From contig NZ_JAKCFI010000017.1 of the NCBI RefSeq assembly GCF_021412625.1, positions 62,001 to 126,000 on the forward strand: a DNA stretch of 64,000 bases, in the 5' to 3' direction. The number at the start of each line of letters is the position of its first letter. Position 1 is the first letter of the stretch. The stretch comes from Myxococcus stipitatus (lineage in GTDB: Bacteria > Myxococcota > Myxococcia > Myxococcales > Myxococcaceae). Position numbers and translations under genes: made by a program. This document shows positions 36,464 to 44,757 of the stretch, piece by piece. The notes beneath the pieces are model-generated. The model was given only the letters and a program-made list of their open reading frames with translations, did no database searches and was not told where the DNA came from.

Positions 36464-37996
36464 TCAGCGGGACGCGAGCGGGGCCACGGCGGCCTTGGCG
36501 TCGTCGACCTTCACGCCCACGGCCTTGGCCAGCCTGGTGCCGTACTCGGCGTTGGCCATGAAGAAGTGGCCCACCATGCGGGCCTTCACCTTGGCGTCGC
36601 GCACCTGGCCCAGGTCGGCGGCCAGGTTCTTCACCAGGCGCTCACGCCCGGCCGCGTCCAGCGCCGCGTAGAACGCGCCCGCCTGCGCGAAGTTGTCGGA
36701 CTTGTCGATGGGGCGCTGCTGCGTGGTGCCGGTCAGCGGCAGGTTCGACATCAGGTGGGCGGGGGCGTCCTGCGACTCGCGGGCGATGCTCGGCTCGTAG
36801 TTCACGTCGGACTTCGTGTTGGCGAAGTTCATGCTGCCGCCCTGGTTGTTGTTGTTCACCGCGGCCCTGGCGCGGTTGACGGGCAGCGACTGGTAGTTGG
36901 CGCCCACGCGGTAGCGCTGGGTGTCGGCGTACGAGAACAGACGCCCCTGGAGGAGGCGGTCCTCGGACGGCTCGATGCCCGAGGGCTGCACGCCCGGGGA
37001 GAACGCGGCCTGCTCGGTCTCCTCGAAGAAGTTGTCGGGCAGCTTGTTGAGCGTGAACTTGCCCAGCTTGATGGACGGGACCTTGTCCTCGGGCCAGATC
37101 TTCGTGGGGTCCAGCGGGTCGAAGGAGAACGAGTCCAGGTCCTTGGGGTCCAGCACCTGCGCCGTCAGCTCCCACGAGGGGAACTTGCCCGAGCCGATGG
37201 ACGCGTACAGGTCCGACGTGGCGTTCTGGTGGTCCTCGCCGGCGACGCGCGCGGCCTCCTCGTTGGTGAGCGTCTTGATGCCCTGCTGCGAGTTCCAGTT
37301 GAACTTGACGTAGCGGTACTCGCCCTTGGCGTTGACGAACTTGAACGCGTGGACGCCGTGCCCGTTCATCTGGCGGAAGTTCGCCGGGATGCCCAGGTCC
37401 GAGTACACCTGCGTCAGCATGTGCGTGGACTCGGGGATGTGGGAGAAGAAGTCGAAGAAGCGGTTCGGGTCCTGCTTGTTCGTGACGGGCGACGGCTTGA
37501 GCGAGTGCACCATGTCCGGGAACTTGATGGCGTCCCGGATGAAGAAGACCGGCAGGTTGTTGCCCACCAGGTCCCAGTTGCCCTCGTCCGTGTAGAACTT
37601 CAGCGCGAAGCCGCGCGGATCCCGCAGCGTCTCCGGCGAGCCGGACGGATGGATGACCGTGGAGAAGCGCACGAACATCGGCGTCTTCTTCCCCTTGGTG
37701 GAGAAGAGGGACGCGCGCGTCAGGTTGGAGAAGTCGCCATAGCTCTCGAACACGCCGTAGGCGCCCGCGCCGCGCGCGTGCACCACGCGCTCGGGGATGC
37801 GCTCACGGTCGAAGCGCGCCAGCTTCTCGATGAGGTGGAAGTCCTCCAGCAGGATGCCGCCACGCGGCCCCGCCGTCTTCGAACTCTGGTTGGTACCGAC
37901 CTGGGCGCCGGTATCGGTCGTGAGGGGGGGCGGATTGGCCGCGAGCGCGGTGCCGCCGAACAGCACGCTGGTCAGGATGAGGGAGCGGGTCTTCAC
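36464..37996 (-). CDS. Secreted haem catalase (small-subunit type)
   Basis: 510 residues with a signal peptide (1-20, ending ALAA), so it is exported. It converts hydrogen peroxide to water and oxygen. The catalytic His (about 73, in VVHARG), the distal Asn (about 146, in VGNNLPVFFIRD) and the haem-ligand Tyr (about 356, in RLFSYADTQRYRVG) are all present. GTG 37996 is chosen because it gives the signal peptide and has GAGGAG seven bases upstream; an in-frame extension upstream lacks support. The ankyrin gene follows in the same direction, and the promoter region is shared with the kam operon. Confidence 0.95.
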   Translation of the reverse strand: MKTRSLILTSVLFGGTALAANPPPLTTDTGAQVGTNQSSKTAGPRGGILLEDFHLIEKLARFDRERIPERVVHARGAGAYGVFESYGDFSNLTRASLFSTKGKKTPMFVRFSTVIHPSGSPETLRDPRGFALKFYTDEGNWDLVGNNLPVFFIRDAIKFPDMVHSLKPSPVTNKQDPNRFFDFFSHIPESTHMLTQVYSDLGIPANFRQMNGHGVHAFKFVNAKGEYRYVKFNWNSQQGIKTLTNEEAARVAGEDHQNATSDLYASIGSGKFPSWELTAQVLDPKDLDSFSFDPLDPTKIWPEDKVPSIKLGKFTLNKLPDNFFEETEQAAFSPGVQPSGIEPSEDRLLQGRLFSYADTQRYRVGANYQSLPVNRARAAVNNNNQGGSMNFANTKSDVNYEPSIARESQDAPAHLMSNLPLTGTTQQRPIDKSDNFAQAGAFYAALDAAGRERLVKNLAADLGQVRDAKVKARMVGHFFMANAEYGTRLAKAVGVKVDDAKAAVAPLASR

Positions 37997-38104
37997 ATCG
38001 AGTCTCCTCGTGGGGGTCAGGCGCCCGCTCCTTGAGCACGGAACATGCCGCAGCCTGAACTCCAATGAATTCAATGGGTTGATGATTCGGGGTGGGATCG
38101 ATGC

Positions 38105-38191
38105 ACCGGAATATCGGTGTCGGCACCGCTCCTTCGGTGGAGTGGATCATCGTGTTTTCGGTGTCGATGGAGTCAAAACCGATAATGCGGT
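38105..38191. promoter_or_regulatory. Three ACCG-N6-CGGT elements in the kam/catalase divergent promoter region
   Basis: The inverted repeat ACCG-N6-CGGT occurs at 38105-38118, 38125-38138 and 38178-38191. The centres are 20, 53 and 73 bases apart, all close to whole helical turns. The third copy covers GATAAT (38181-38186), a good -10 element for the kam operon (start codon at 38257), without a good -35. This layout suggests a dimeric repressor that also loops or binds cooperatively. A 9-base direct repeat TCGGTGTCG (38114, 38158) overlaps the first copy. The regulator is not recognisable in the window. Confidence 0.65.
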
Positions 38192-38256
38192 GCGGCAGCG
38201 CTATCTCGGTATGCTTCCGCGCTTCCGGTGGGCGCAATGGCGGGTAAGGTGCGCCC

Positions 38257-39807
38257 ATGCCAGGCCCGTTCATTGAAGACGCGCAGATTGCACAGGCGCG
38301 CAAGCTGGCGGAGGAGATCGTCAACCCGATCTTCGACCTCATCCGCCGCAACACCACTGTTTCCATCGAGCGCACCGTGTTGCGCTTCTTCGGTATTTCC
38401 GGGGCGGGGGCCCGGGGGGTTCCGCTCGCCAACCTGATGGTCGACAAGTTGAAGGCCGCCGGGGTGCTCAACCGGGGCGCCGCCTACTGGTATGGGCGGG
38501 CGCTCCAATTGGGCGCGAAGAGTCCGCTGGAGGCCGTGGAGCGGCTGACGGCGCTGCCCACCGACAAGCTGGGCCCGCTGCCGGCGGAGCAGGAGCAGAA
38601 GCTGCGCGCGGAGGTCCGCGAGGAGGCCCGGGCGGCGTTGGAGGACATGAAGTCCCGCATCGCCCAGCGCGACGCGCTCCGGCAGCAGTTCCCCATGTCT
38701 CCCGCGCCGCACAAGTACGTCATCGTGGCCACGGGCAACATCTACGACGACGTGGACCAGGCCCGGGCGGCGGCCCAGGCGGGCGCGGACGTCATCGCCG
38801 TCATCCGGTCGACGGCCCAGTCGCTCCTGGACTACGTGCCCCACGGCGCGACGACGGAGGGCTACGGCGGCACCTACGCCACCCAGGAGAACTTCCGCAT
38901 CATGCGCGAGGCCCTGGACGAGGAGAGCCGCAAGCTCAAGCGCTACATCCAGCTGACCAACTACTCGTCTGGTCTGTGCATGTCGGAGATCGCCTTCTGC
39001 GCGGCCTACGAGCGGCTGGACATGCTCCTCAACGACGCGATGTACGGAATCCTCTTCCGCGACATCAACATGCGTCGCACCTTCATCGACCAGTACTTCA
39101 GCCGCCGCATCTGCGCCCTGGCCGGCATCATCATCAACACCGGCGAGGACAACTACATCACCACGGCGGACGCGTACGACGCGGCCCACACCGTCATCGC
39201 CAGCCAGTTCATCAACGAGTCCTTCGCCAAGCGCGCGGGCCTGAAGGACTGGCAGCTGGGCATCGGGCACTCGTACGAGATCGACCCGTACCGCGACGAC
39301 ACGCTCCTCCTGGAGCTGTCGCAGGCGATGCTGGTGCGCCGCTGCTTCCCGGACGCGCCGCTGAAGTACATGCCGCCCACCAAGCACAAGGAGACGGACA
39401 TCTTCTTCAGCCACGCGTACGACGTGATGGCGGACCTGGTGGCCATCTGGACGCGGCAGGGCATCCAGCTGCTGGGCATGATGACCGAGGCCATGCACAC
39501 GCCGCTCCTGGCGGACCGGTACGTGGCGCTCAAGTCGGCCAACTACATCCACCGGGCGGCGCGCGGCATCGACGAGGAGTTCACCGTCCGCGAGGACGGG
39601 AAGATCGCCAACCGCGCCCGCGAGGTCTTCGGCCAGGCGATGAAGCTGCTCCAGGAGTGCCGTGACGAGGGCATGGTGGCGGCCATCGGCAAGGGGCACT
39701 TCGGCGACGTGAAGCGCGAGGAGACCGGCGGCAAGGGGCTCGACGGCGTGCTGGAGAAGTCGTCCGACTACTTCAACCCGTTCCTGGAAATCCTGGAGGC
39801 AACATGA
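38257..39807 (+). CDS. kamD: Lysine 5,6-aminomutase, alpha subunit
   Basis: 516 residues, full length. With KamE it forms the adenosylcobalamin- and PLP-dependent enzyme that moves the terminal amino group of D-lysine or beta-lysine from C6 to C5. The alpha subunit supplies the TIM-barrel substrate cavity; the conserved stretches KYVIVATGNIYDDVDQA, VIRSTAQSLLDYVPHG, TNYSSGLCMSEIA and NTGEDNYITTADA are present. It is the first gene of the operon and overlaps the next start as ATGATG, so translation is coupled to the 157-residue gene and not directly to kamE. Confidence 0.97.
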   Translation: MPGPFIEDAQIAQARKLAEEIVNPIFDLIRRNTTVSIERTVLRFFGISGAGARGVPLANLMVDKLKAAGVLNRGAAYWYGRALQLGAKSPLEAVERLTALPTDKLGPLPAEQEQKLRAEVREEARAALEDMKSRIAQRDALRQQFPMSPAPHKYVIVATGNIYDDVDQARAAAQAGADVIAVIRSTAQSLLDYVPHGATTEGYGGTYATQENFRIMREALDEESRKLKRYIQLTNYSSGLCMSEIAFCAAYERLDMLLNDAMYGILFRDINMRRTFIDQYFSRRICALAGIIINTGEDNYITTADAYDAAHTVIASQFINESFAKRAGLKDWQLGIGHSYEIDPYRDDTLLLELSQAMLVRRCFPDAPLKYMPPTKHKETDIFFSHAYDVMADLVAIWTRQGIQLLGMMTEAMHTPLLADRYVALKSANYIHRAARGIDEEFTVREDGKIANRAREVFGQAMKLLQECRDEGMVAAIGKGHFGDVKREETGGKGLDGVLEKSSDYFNPFLEILEAT

Positions 39808-40277
39808 TGCTCGGTACGCTTCTGACGATGGTGGTGGCCGCGGGTGGTTCGGCGGACGCGCTGGCGAACTTCCAGGTGAAGAACGTCGCGATCCAGGTGC
39901 CGGCGGCGTGGCAGCGCACGGTGGAGGACGGGACGACGAAGTTCCTCGCGCCCAGCGGCGACGCCTACTTCCTGGTGGACGTGGGCGCGGTGCAGACGGC
40001 GGGCATGAAGGCCCAGGTCTGCGTGGACAAGATCACCGCGGGCATCGGCGGCACGGGCTGGGAGAAGCTCAAGGTGGGCGGGCAGCCCGCGGCGAAGCGG
40101 CTCGACTCGGACCAGTCGACCAATGGCGGAGTGGTGGACACCGTGACGTACGTCGGCTGCGACGGCAAGACGACGTGGTCCATCGTCTTCTTCATGGAGC
40201 AGGCGAAGAAGGCGCGGTTCTCGGCGGTGGCCGACAAGGTGGGCGCCAGCGTGAAGATCCTGAGGGCGGGGAAATAG
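39804..40277 (+). CDS. Secreted 157-residue protein inserted between kamD and kamE
   Basis: 157 residues, no recognised family. Residues 1-20 form a short export signal (LLTMVVAAGGSADALA). The mature part looks like a small alpha/beta domain (FQVKNVAIQVPAAWQRT, DAYFLVDVGAVQTAG, TWSIVFFMEQAKKARFSAVADKV), with two cysteines (about 73 and 119) that could form a disulfide. The start overlaps the kamD stop, and kamE begins four bases after its stop, so it is made along with both aminomutase subunits although it seems to leave the cytoplasm. Similar 'lipid-binding/stress' small domains are known but I cannot assign one. Confidence 0.85.
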   Translation: MMLGTLLTMVVAAGGSADALANFQVKNVAIQVPAAWQRTVEDGTTKFLAPSGDAYFLVDVGAVQTAGMKAQVCVDKITAGIGGTGWEKLKVGGQPAAKRLDSDQSTNGGVVDTVTYVGCDGKTTWSIVFFMEQAKKARFSAVADKVGASVKILRAGK

Positions 40278-40281
40278 AGCG

Positions 40282-41067
40282 ATGGTGAAGCCGAGCAAGC
40301 AGATCATCCGTCCCTACGGGGACCGCCGGGACGACGGCGTGGTGCAGCTGTCGTTCACGCTGCCGGTGCCCTTGTCGGAGAAGGCCAAGGAGGCGGCCGC
40401 CGTCTTCACGCGGAAGATGGGGTTCTCCGACGTGAAGGTCGCCGCCGCCGAGCGCGCCGCGGACAACTACACGTTCTTCATCGTGTACGCCCGCTCGGGC
40501 ATGTACCTGGACTACGCCGAAATCGACGTGCCCGAGGTCGTGGTCAAGAAGATGTCCTTCGACGACCTCAACGCCTTCATCAAGGAGAAGGTGGGCCGGC
40601 GCATCGTGGTGTTCGGCGCGTGCACCGGCACGGACACGCACACGGTGGGCATCGACGCCATCCTGAACATGAAGGGCTACGCGGGCGACTACGGCCTGGA
40701 GCGCTATCCCTGGTTCGAGGCGTTCAACCTGGGCAGCCAGGTGCCCAACGAGGACCTCATCAAGAAGGCCATGGCGAAGAACGCCGACGCCATCCTGGTG
40801 AGCCAGGTCGTCACCCAGCGCGACGTGCACAAGGACAACTCGAGGCACTTCATCGATGCGGCGAAGGCGGCGGGCATCCACGGCAAGGTGCAGCTGCTGC
40901 TGGGCGGGCCTCGCGTGGACCACAAGCTGGCGCTGGAGCTGGGCTTCGACGCGGGCTTCGGTCCGGGCACCAAGCCGTCGGACGTGGCCAACTACATCGT
41001 CCACGCGCTCCTCAAGAAGGAGGGCAAGGAGCCCCAGGACATGCACTACCAGGGAGAGCCCAAGTGA
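40282..41067 (+). CDS. kamE: Lysine 5,6-aminomutase, beta subunit (cobalamin-binding)
   Basis: 261 residues, full length. The B12-binding Rossmann domain carries the D-x-H-x-x-G motif (TDTHTVG, His about 120), and a Lys eleven residues later (about 131) matches the lysine that binds PLP in the clostridial enzyme, where the same spacing (133 and 144) is found. The enzyme should therefore be active with both cofactors. The N-terminal dimerisation domain (about 1-100) begins with IIRPYGDRRDDG. Its stop overlaps the GTG start of kal. Confidence 0.97.
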   Translation: MVKPSKQIIRPYGDRRDDGVVQLSFTLPVPLSEKAKEAAAVFTRKMGFSDVKVAAAERAADNYTFFIVYARSGMYLDYAEIDVPEVVVKKMSFDDLNAFIKEKVGRRIVVFGACTGTDTHTVGIDAILNMKGYAGDYGLERYPWFEAFNLGSQVPNEDLIKKAMAKNADAILVSQVVTQRDVHKDNSRHFIDAAKAAGIHGKVQLLLGGPRVDHKLALELGFDAGFGPGTKPSDVANYIVHALLKKEGKEPQDMHYQGEPK

Positions 41068-41462
41068 GCGTGGGAACGAAGGCGATCATCCGGCTGCGCA
41101 TGAGCAGCCACGACGCCCACTACGGCGGCAACCTGGTGGACGGCGCGCGGATGCTGGGGCTGTTCGGCGACGTGGCCACGGAGCTGTGCATCCGGGCGGA
41201 CGGCGACGAGGGCCTGTTCCGGGCCTATGACTCCGTGGAGTTCCTGGCGCCCGTGTACGCGGGGGACTTCATCGAGGCGGAGGGGGAGATCGTCAGCGCG
41301 GGCAACACGTCGCGCAAGATGCGCTTCGAGGCCCGCAAGGTCATCCGCCCGCGCCCGGATGTGAACGATTCGGCGGCGGACGTCCTGGCGGAGCCCGTGG
41401 TGGTGTGTCGTGCTTCGGGGACCTGCGTGGTTCCCAAGGACAAGCAGCGAGGTCAGCGATGA
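41064..41462 (+). CDS. kal: 3-aminobutyryl-CoA ammonia-lyase
   Basis: 132 residues, a single hotdog-fold domain. It removes ammonia from 3-aminobutyryl-CoA to give crotonyl-CoA, the last specific step of the lysine pathway. Family patterns such as SSHDAHYGGNLVDGARMLGLF and YDSVEFLAPVYAGDFIEAEG are clear. GTG 41064 overlaps the kamE stop, and its own stop overlaps the kce start (ATGA). Confidence 0.95.
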   Translation: MSVGTKAIIRLRMSSHDAHYGGNLVDGARMLGLFGDVATELCIRADGDEGLFRAYDSVEFLAPVYAGDFIEAEGEIVSAGNTSRKMRFEARKVIRPRPDVNDSAADVLAEPVVVCRASGTCVVPKDKQRGQR

Positions 41463-42286
41463 GTCCTCCCATGGTCATCACGGCGGCGATGGTGGGCGCG
41501 GAGACGACGCGCGCCCAGACGCCGCACCTGCCCATCACCGCCGAGGAGATCGCCGAGGACGCCGCGCGCTGTCGCGAGGCGGGCGCGGCGATGGTGCACC
41601 TGCACGTGCGCACGGCGGAGGGCAAGCCGTCCCAGGACGCGGAGCTGTTCCGGGCGGCCATCCGCGCCATCCGCGCGCGCACGGACGTGCTCATCCAGAC
41701 GTCCACGGGCGGCGCGGTGGGCATGACGGTGGACGAGCGCTGCGGCCCGCTGACGCTGACGGGCGCGGACCGGCCGGACATGGCCACGCTCACCACCGGC
41801 ACGGTGAACTTCGGCGAGGAGGTGTTCTGGAACCCGCGCCCGCTCGTGCGGGACATCGCGAAGCGCATCCGCGCCCTGGGCCTGCGCCCGGAGCTGGAGT
41901 GCTTCGACGTGGGGATGATCGACGAGGCCCGCTACCTGGCGAAGGAAGGGCTCGTCGAGCTGCCGGCGCACTTCGACTTCGTGCTCGGGGTGCCGGGGAC
42001 GCTGCAGGCGCGGCCGGAGGTGCTGGACTTCATGATCGCCTCGCTGCCGGAGGGCTCCACCTGGACGGTGGCCGGGGTGGGGCGCTTCCAGCTCCCGTTC
42101 GTGGAGGAGGCGGCGAAGCGCGGCGGCAACGCCCGCGTGGGCCTGGAGGACAACATCTACGTGTCCAAGGGCGTGCTCGCGAAGGGCAACTGGGAGCTGG
42201 TCGCGGACGCCGCGAAGCGCGCCCGGGCCCAGGGCCGTGAGCTGGCCACGCCCCAGCAGGCGCGCGAGCTGCTGCGGCTGGGCTGA
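41459..42286 (+). CDS. kce: 3-keto-5-aminohexanoate cleavage enzyme
   Basis: 275 residues, BKACE family. It joins acetyl-CoA and 3-keto-5-aminohexanoate to give acetoacetate and 3-aminobutyryl-CoA. The zinc site and catalytic residues are conserved: Glu 15, HLH (47-49), Ser 82, Arg 226, Glu 230 and Asp 231, at positions almost identical to those in the structurally studied Kce. ATGA overlap with kal. A strong terminator at 42301 ends the operon, 15 bases after the stop. Confidence 0.96.
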   Translation: MSPPMVITAAMVGAETTRAQTPHLPITAEEIAEDAARCREAGAAMVHLHVRTAEGKPSQDAELFRAAIRAIRARTDVLIQTSTGGAVGMTVDERCGPLTLTGADRPDMATLTTGTVNFGEEVFWNPRPLVRDIAKRIRALGLRPELECFDVGMIDEARYLAKEGLVELPAHFDFVLGVPGTLQARPEVLDFMIASLPEGSTWTVAGVGRFQLPFVEEAAKRGGNARVGLEDNIYVSKGVLAKGNWELVADAAKRARAQGRELATPQQARELLRLG

Positions 42287-42300
42287 GGCACGGGCCGTGC

Positions 42301-42337
42301 GCCCGCCGCTGGCCCTGGGGTCGGCGGCGGGCTTTTT
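42301..42337 (+). terminator. Intrinsic terminator of the kam operon
   Basis: GCCCGCCGC (42301-42309) pairs perfectly with GCGGCGGGC (42324-42332), followed by TTTTT (42333-42337). Confidence 0.92.
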
Positions 42338-42452
42338 GTCGTCTGGGGGTTGTCAGGACTCGAGGGCCCCGGGCGTCGGGCGTCGCCGGACGCCACCCGC
42401 CCTTGCAGGTCGTCGGACGGCAAGGGGCCCTGTCACCCGAGGGACCATTCGC

Positions 42453-43232
42453 ATGGACACGGAGCTGAAGGGCAGGGGCGTCCTCGTCACGGGCGGCGCG
42501 GGCGGTATCGGCACGGCGCTGGTGCGTGCGTTCGCGGACGAGGGCGCGAAGGTGGCGGTGCACTACCGCTCCAACGAGGACAAGGCGCGGAAGCTGGCCG
42601 AGGACGTGGGCGGCGCGGCGCTCCGCGCGGACCTGACGGTGGAGTCGGAGGTGGACGCGCTCGTGCCCGGCGCGGTCGCGGCGCTGGGACGGCTGGACGT
42701 GCTCGTGTGCAACGCGGGGAAGTACCCCGCGCCCGACGAGGCCCTCTGGGACATGTCGCTCGCGCGTTGGCGCCAGACGCTGGCGGACAACCTGGACAGC
42801 GTCTTCCTGTGCTGCCGCGCGTTCCTCCGGCACGTGGCCACCACGGGGACGGGCAACCTCGTCATCATCAGCTCCACGGCGGGCCTGTTCGGCGAGGCCG
42901 GCCACACCGACTACGCGGCGGCGAAGGGCGCGCTCGCGAGTGGCTTCGTCAAGAGCTTGAAGAACGAGCTGGGGCGAGTCGCCCCGCTGGCGCGCGTCAA
43001 CGTCGTGTGCCCCGGGTGGACGGAGGTGGACCGCAACCGGGCGAAGGTGGCGGCCCCCGGCTTCGTGAAGCAGGTGACCCGGACGATGCCCCTGCGCAAG
43101 GTGGGGCAGCCGGAGGATGTCGCGCGGGTCGTGGTGACACTGGCATCGGATCGCATCTCCGGCCACGTGACGGGAGAGGTCGTCACGGTGGCGGGGGGCA
43201 TGGAAGGACGGGTGCTGCATGACGACGTTTGA
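42453..43232 (+). CDS. Short-chain dehydrogenase/reductase
   Basis: 259 residues, classical SDR. Cofactor motif TGGAGGIG (13-20), structural NAG motif (VCNAGKYP), catalytic Ser in IISSTAG and YAAAK are all present. An acidic/basic residue pattern after the second strand (HYRSNEDKA) suggests NADP(H). The substrate is not clear; FabG-like or sugar/hydroxyacid oxidation are possible. It follows the kam terminator by about 115 bases and overlaps the methyltransferase gene by 14 bases, so those two form their own transcript. Confidence 0.92.
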   Translation: MDTELKGRGVLVTGGAGGIGTALVRAFADEGAKVAVHYRSNEDKARKLAEDVGGAALRADLTVESEVDALVPGAVAALGRLDVLVCNAGKYPAPDEALWDMSLARWRQTLADNLDSVFLCCRAFLRHVATTGTGNLVIISSTAGLFGEAGHTDYAAAKGALASGFVKSLKNELGRVAPLARVNVVCPGWTEVDRNRAKVAAPGFVKQVTRTMPLRKVGQPEDVARVVVTLASDRISGHVTGEVVTVAGGMEGRVLHDDV

Positions 43233-44013
43233 CGTGGACGTGCGGAAGTACAACCGCGAGGCGTGGGACCGTCAGGTGGCGGCGGGGGACCGGTGGACGG
43301 TGCCGGTGGGGCCGGAGGTCATCGCGGCGGCGCGGCGCGGGGAATGGAGCATCGTGCTCACCCCGACGAAGCCGGTGCCGCGCGAGTGGTTCGGAGACCT
43401 CGTGGGCAAGCAGGTGCTCTGCCTCGCGGGCTCCGGGGGACAGCAGGCGCCGGTGCTCGCGGCGGCCGGGGCGCGCGTGACGGTGCTGGACAACTCCCCC
43501 GCGCAGCTCGGTCAGGACAGGCGCGTCGCCGAGCGCGAGGGCCTGGAGCTGCGCCTGGTGGAGGGCGACATGCGCGACCTCTCCGTCTTCGAGGACGGGA
43601 GCTTCGACCTCATCTTCCACCCGTGCTCCAACTGCTTCGTGGACGACGTGCGCCCGGTCTGGCGGGAGGCGTTCCGCGTGCTGCGACCCGGGGGCGTGCT
43701 CCTGTCGGGCTTCAGCAATCCGGTCATCTTCCTCTTCGACCCGGCGCTCCAGGAGCAGGGGGTCCTGACGATCAAGTACAAGATGCCCTACTCGGATTTC
43801 ACCAGCCTCACGGACGAGGAGCGTCGGCGGTACACCGACAAGGGCGAGCCCCTGTGCGTCGCCCACTCGCTCCAGGACCAGGTGGGCGGGCAGCTCGACG
43901 CGGGCTTCGTCCTCGCGGGCTTCTTCGAGGACCGGCACGTCGCCGGTGACCAGGTCTCCGAGTATTTCGACGGGTTCATCGCCACCCGCGCGGTGAAGCC
44001 CGCGGGGAGGTAG
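43219..44013 (+). CDS. Class I SAM-dependent methyltransferase
   Basis: 264 residues. Motif I is VLCLAGSGGQQAPVLAAAGA, followed by an acidic end of strand 2 (VTVLDNSP), motif II region FDLIFHPCSNCF and the VLRPGGVLLSGF loop. The arrangement is typical of small-molecule methyltransferases of the Methyltransf_11 kind. The start lies within the end of the SDR gene (14-base overlap), with GGAAGG upstream. The acceptor is unknown. Confidence 0.92.
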   Translation: MTTFDVDVRKYNREAWDRQVAAGDRWTVPVGPEVIAAARRGEWSIVLTPTKPVPREWFGDLVGKQVLCLAGSGGQQAPVLAAAGARVTVLDNSPAQLGQDRRVAEREGLELRLVEGDMRDLSVFEDGSFDLIFHPCSNCFVDDVRPVWREAFRVLRPGGVLLSGFSNPVIFLFDPALQEQGVLTIKYKMPYSDFTSLTDEERRRYTDKGEPLCVAHSLQDQVGGQLDAGFVLAGFFEDRHVAGDQVSEYFDGFIATRAVKPAGR

Positions 44014-44078
44014 TGGGTCCTCCGGCGTGGCGCGCGCGAAATAACCTTTCGGGGCGCGCGGGGTTTCTCCTGGCAACG

Positions 44079-44106
44079 GGGCCGCGAGCGGCAGTGCTCG
44101 CGGCCC
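44079..44106 (+). promoter_or_regulatory. Perfect 11-bp hairpin in the leader of the Spy-like gene
   Basis: GGGCCGCGAGC (44079-44089) pairs with GCTCGCGGCCC (44096-44106), loop GGCAGT. It ends 24 bases before the start codon and has no T-run. It may be an attenuator of upstream transcription, an RNA stabiliser, or a structured leader. Confidence 0.5.
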
Positions 44107-44130
44107 TCCGAACCACTGGAGACACGCACC

Positions 44131-44535
44131 ATGCGTCTGACGACCCTCCTGACGTCCTTCGCCGCCGCCTCGCTGTTGATCGCCACCCCGGTGCTCGCCG
44201 GGGATGACGCGAAGTCCGCCGACGGACTGTGCACGCAGAACCATCCTCACCGCCATGGCCACGGTCACCGGGGCATGCGGGGCGGCATGCGGTTGGAGCG
44301 CATGGAGCACCGGCTCGATGCCGCGGTGGAGAAGGGCCGGCTCTCCCAGGCCCAGGCGGACCAGTTCAAGGCGGAGCTGCGCCAGCTGCGCGACGAGACG
44401 AAGGCGCAGCGTGACGCCGCGAACGGCCAGCTCTCCGACGAGCAGCGCGCCCAGTTCAAGGAGCGCGCCCGGGCCTTGCGCGAGAAGGTGAAGGCCGCCC
44501 TCCAGGCGACCGCGCCCGCGACGCAGGGGACCTGA
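44131..44535 (+). CDS. Periplasmic Spy/LTXXQ-like protein with His-rich segment
   Basis: 134 residues. A signal peptide (1-23, ending VLAG) is followed by a His/Gly/Arg-rich stretch (NHPHRHGHGHRGMRGG) and a long helical region with the heptad-like pattern LDAAVEKGRLSQAQADQFKAEL and LSDEQRAQFKERARAL, as in Spy/CpxP/LTXXQ proteins that act as periplasmic chaperones or metal-binding stress proteins. The His-rich part may bind metal. A strong leader hairpin lies just upstream. Family assignment is by pattern only. Confidence 0.82.
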   Translation: MRLTTLLTSFAAASLLIATPVLAGDDAKSADGLCTQNHPHRHGHGHRGMRGGMRLERMEHRLDAAVEKGRLSQAQADQFKAELRQLRDETKAQRDAANGQLSDEQRAQFKERARALREKVKAALQATAPATQGT

Positions 44536-44757
44536 CGCAAGGTTTCCGGACACGCGCCGCGCACCCGGCGCGGGGTGTGGTTCCCGGGGCCGCTCGAGAC
44601 GGAGCCCGCGCCGCTCATGCTCCATCCCACGGCGGACATGGGGCGTGCCGCCGGAGGAGGGCGTACGGACGCGGCGGTGACGTCGCGCGGCGCCTTCGGG
44701 TCCAGCGACAGGGAAGCGCTCCGGCCCGAGTCGCCGGAGCGGGAGCGCCGGTGACGC

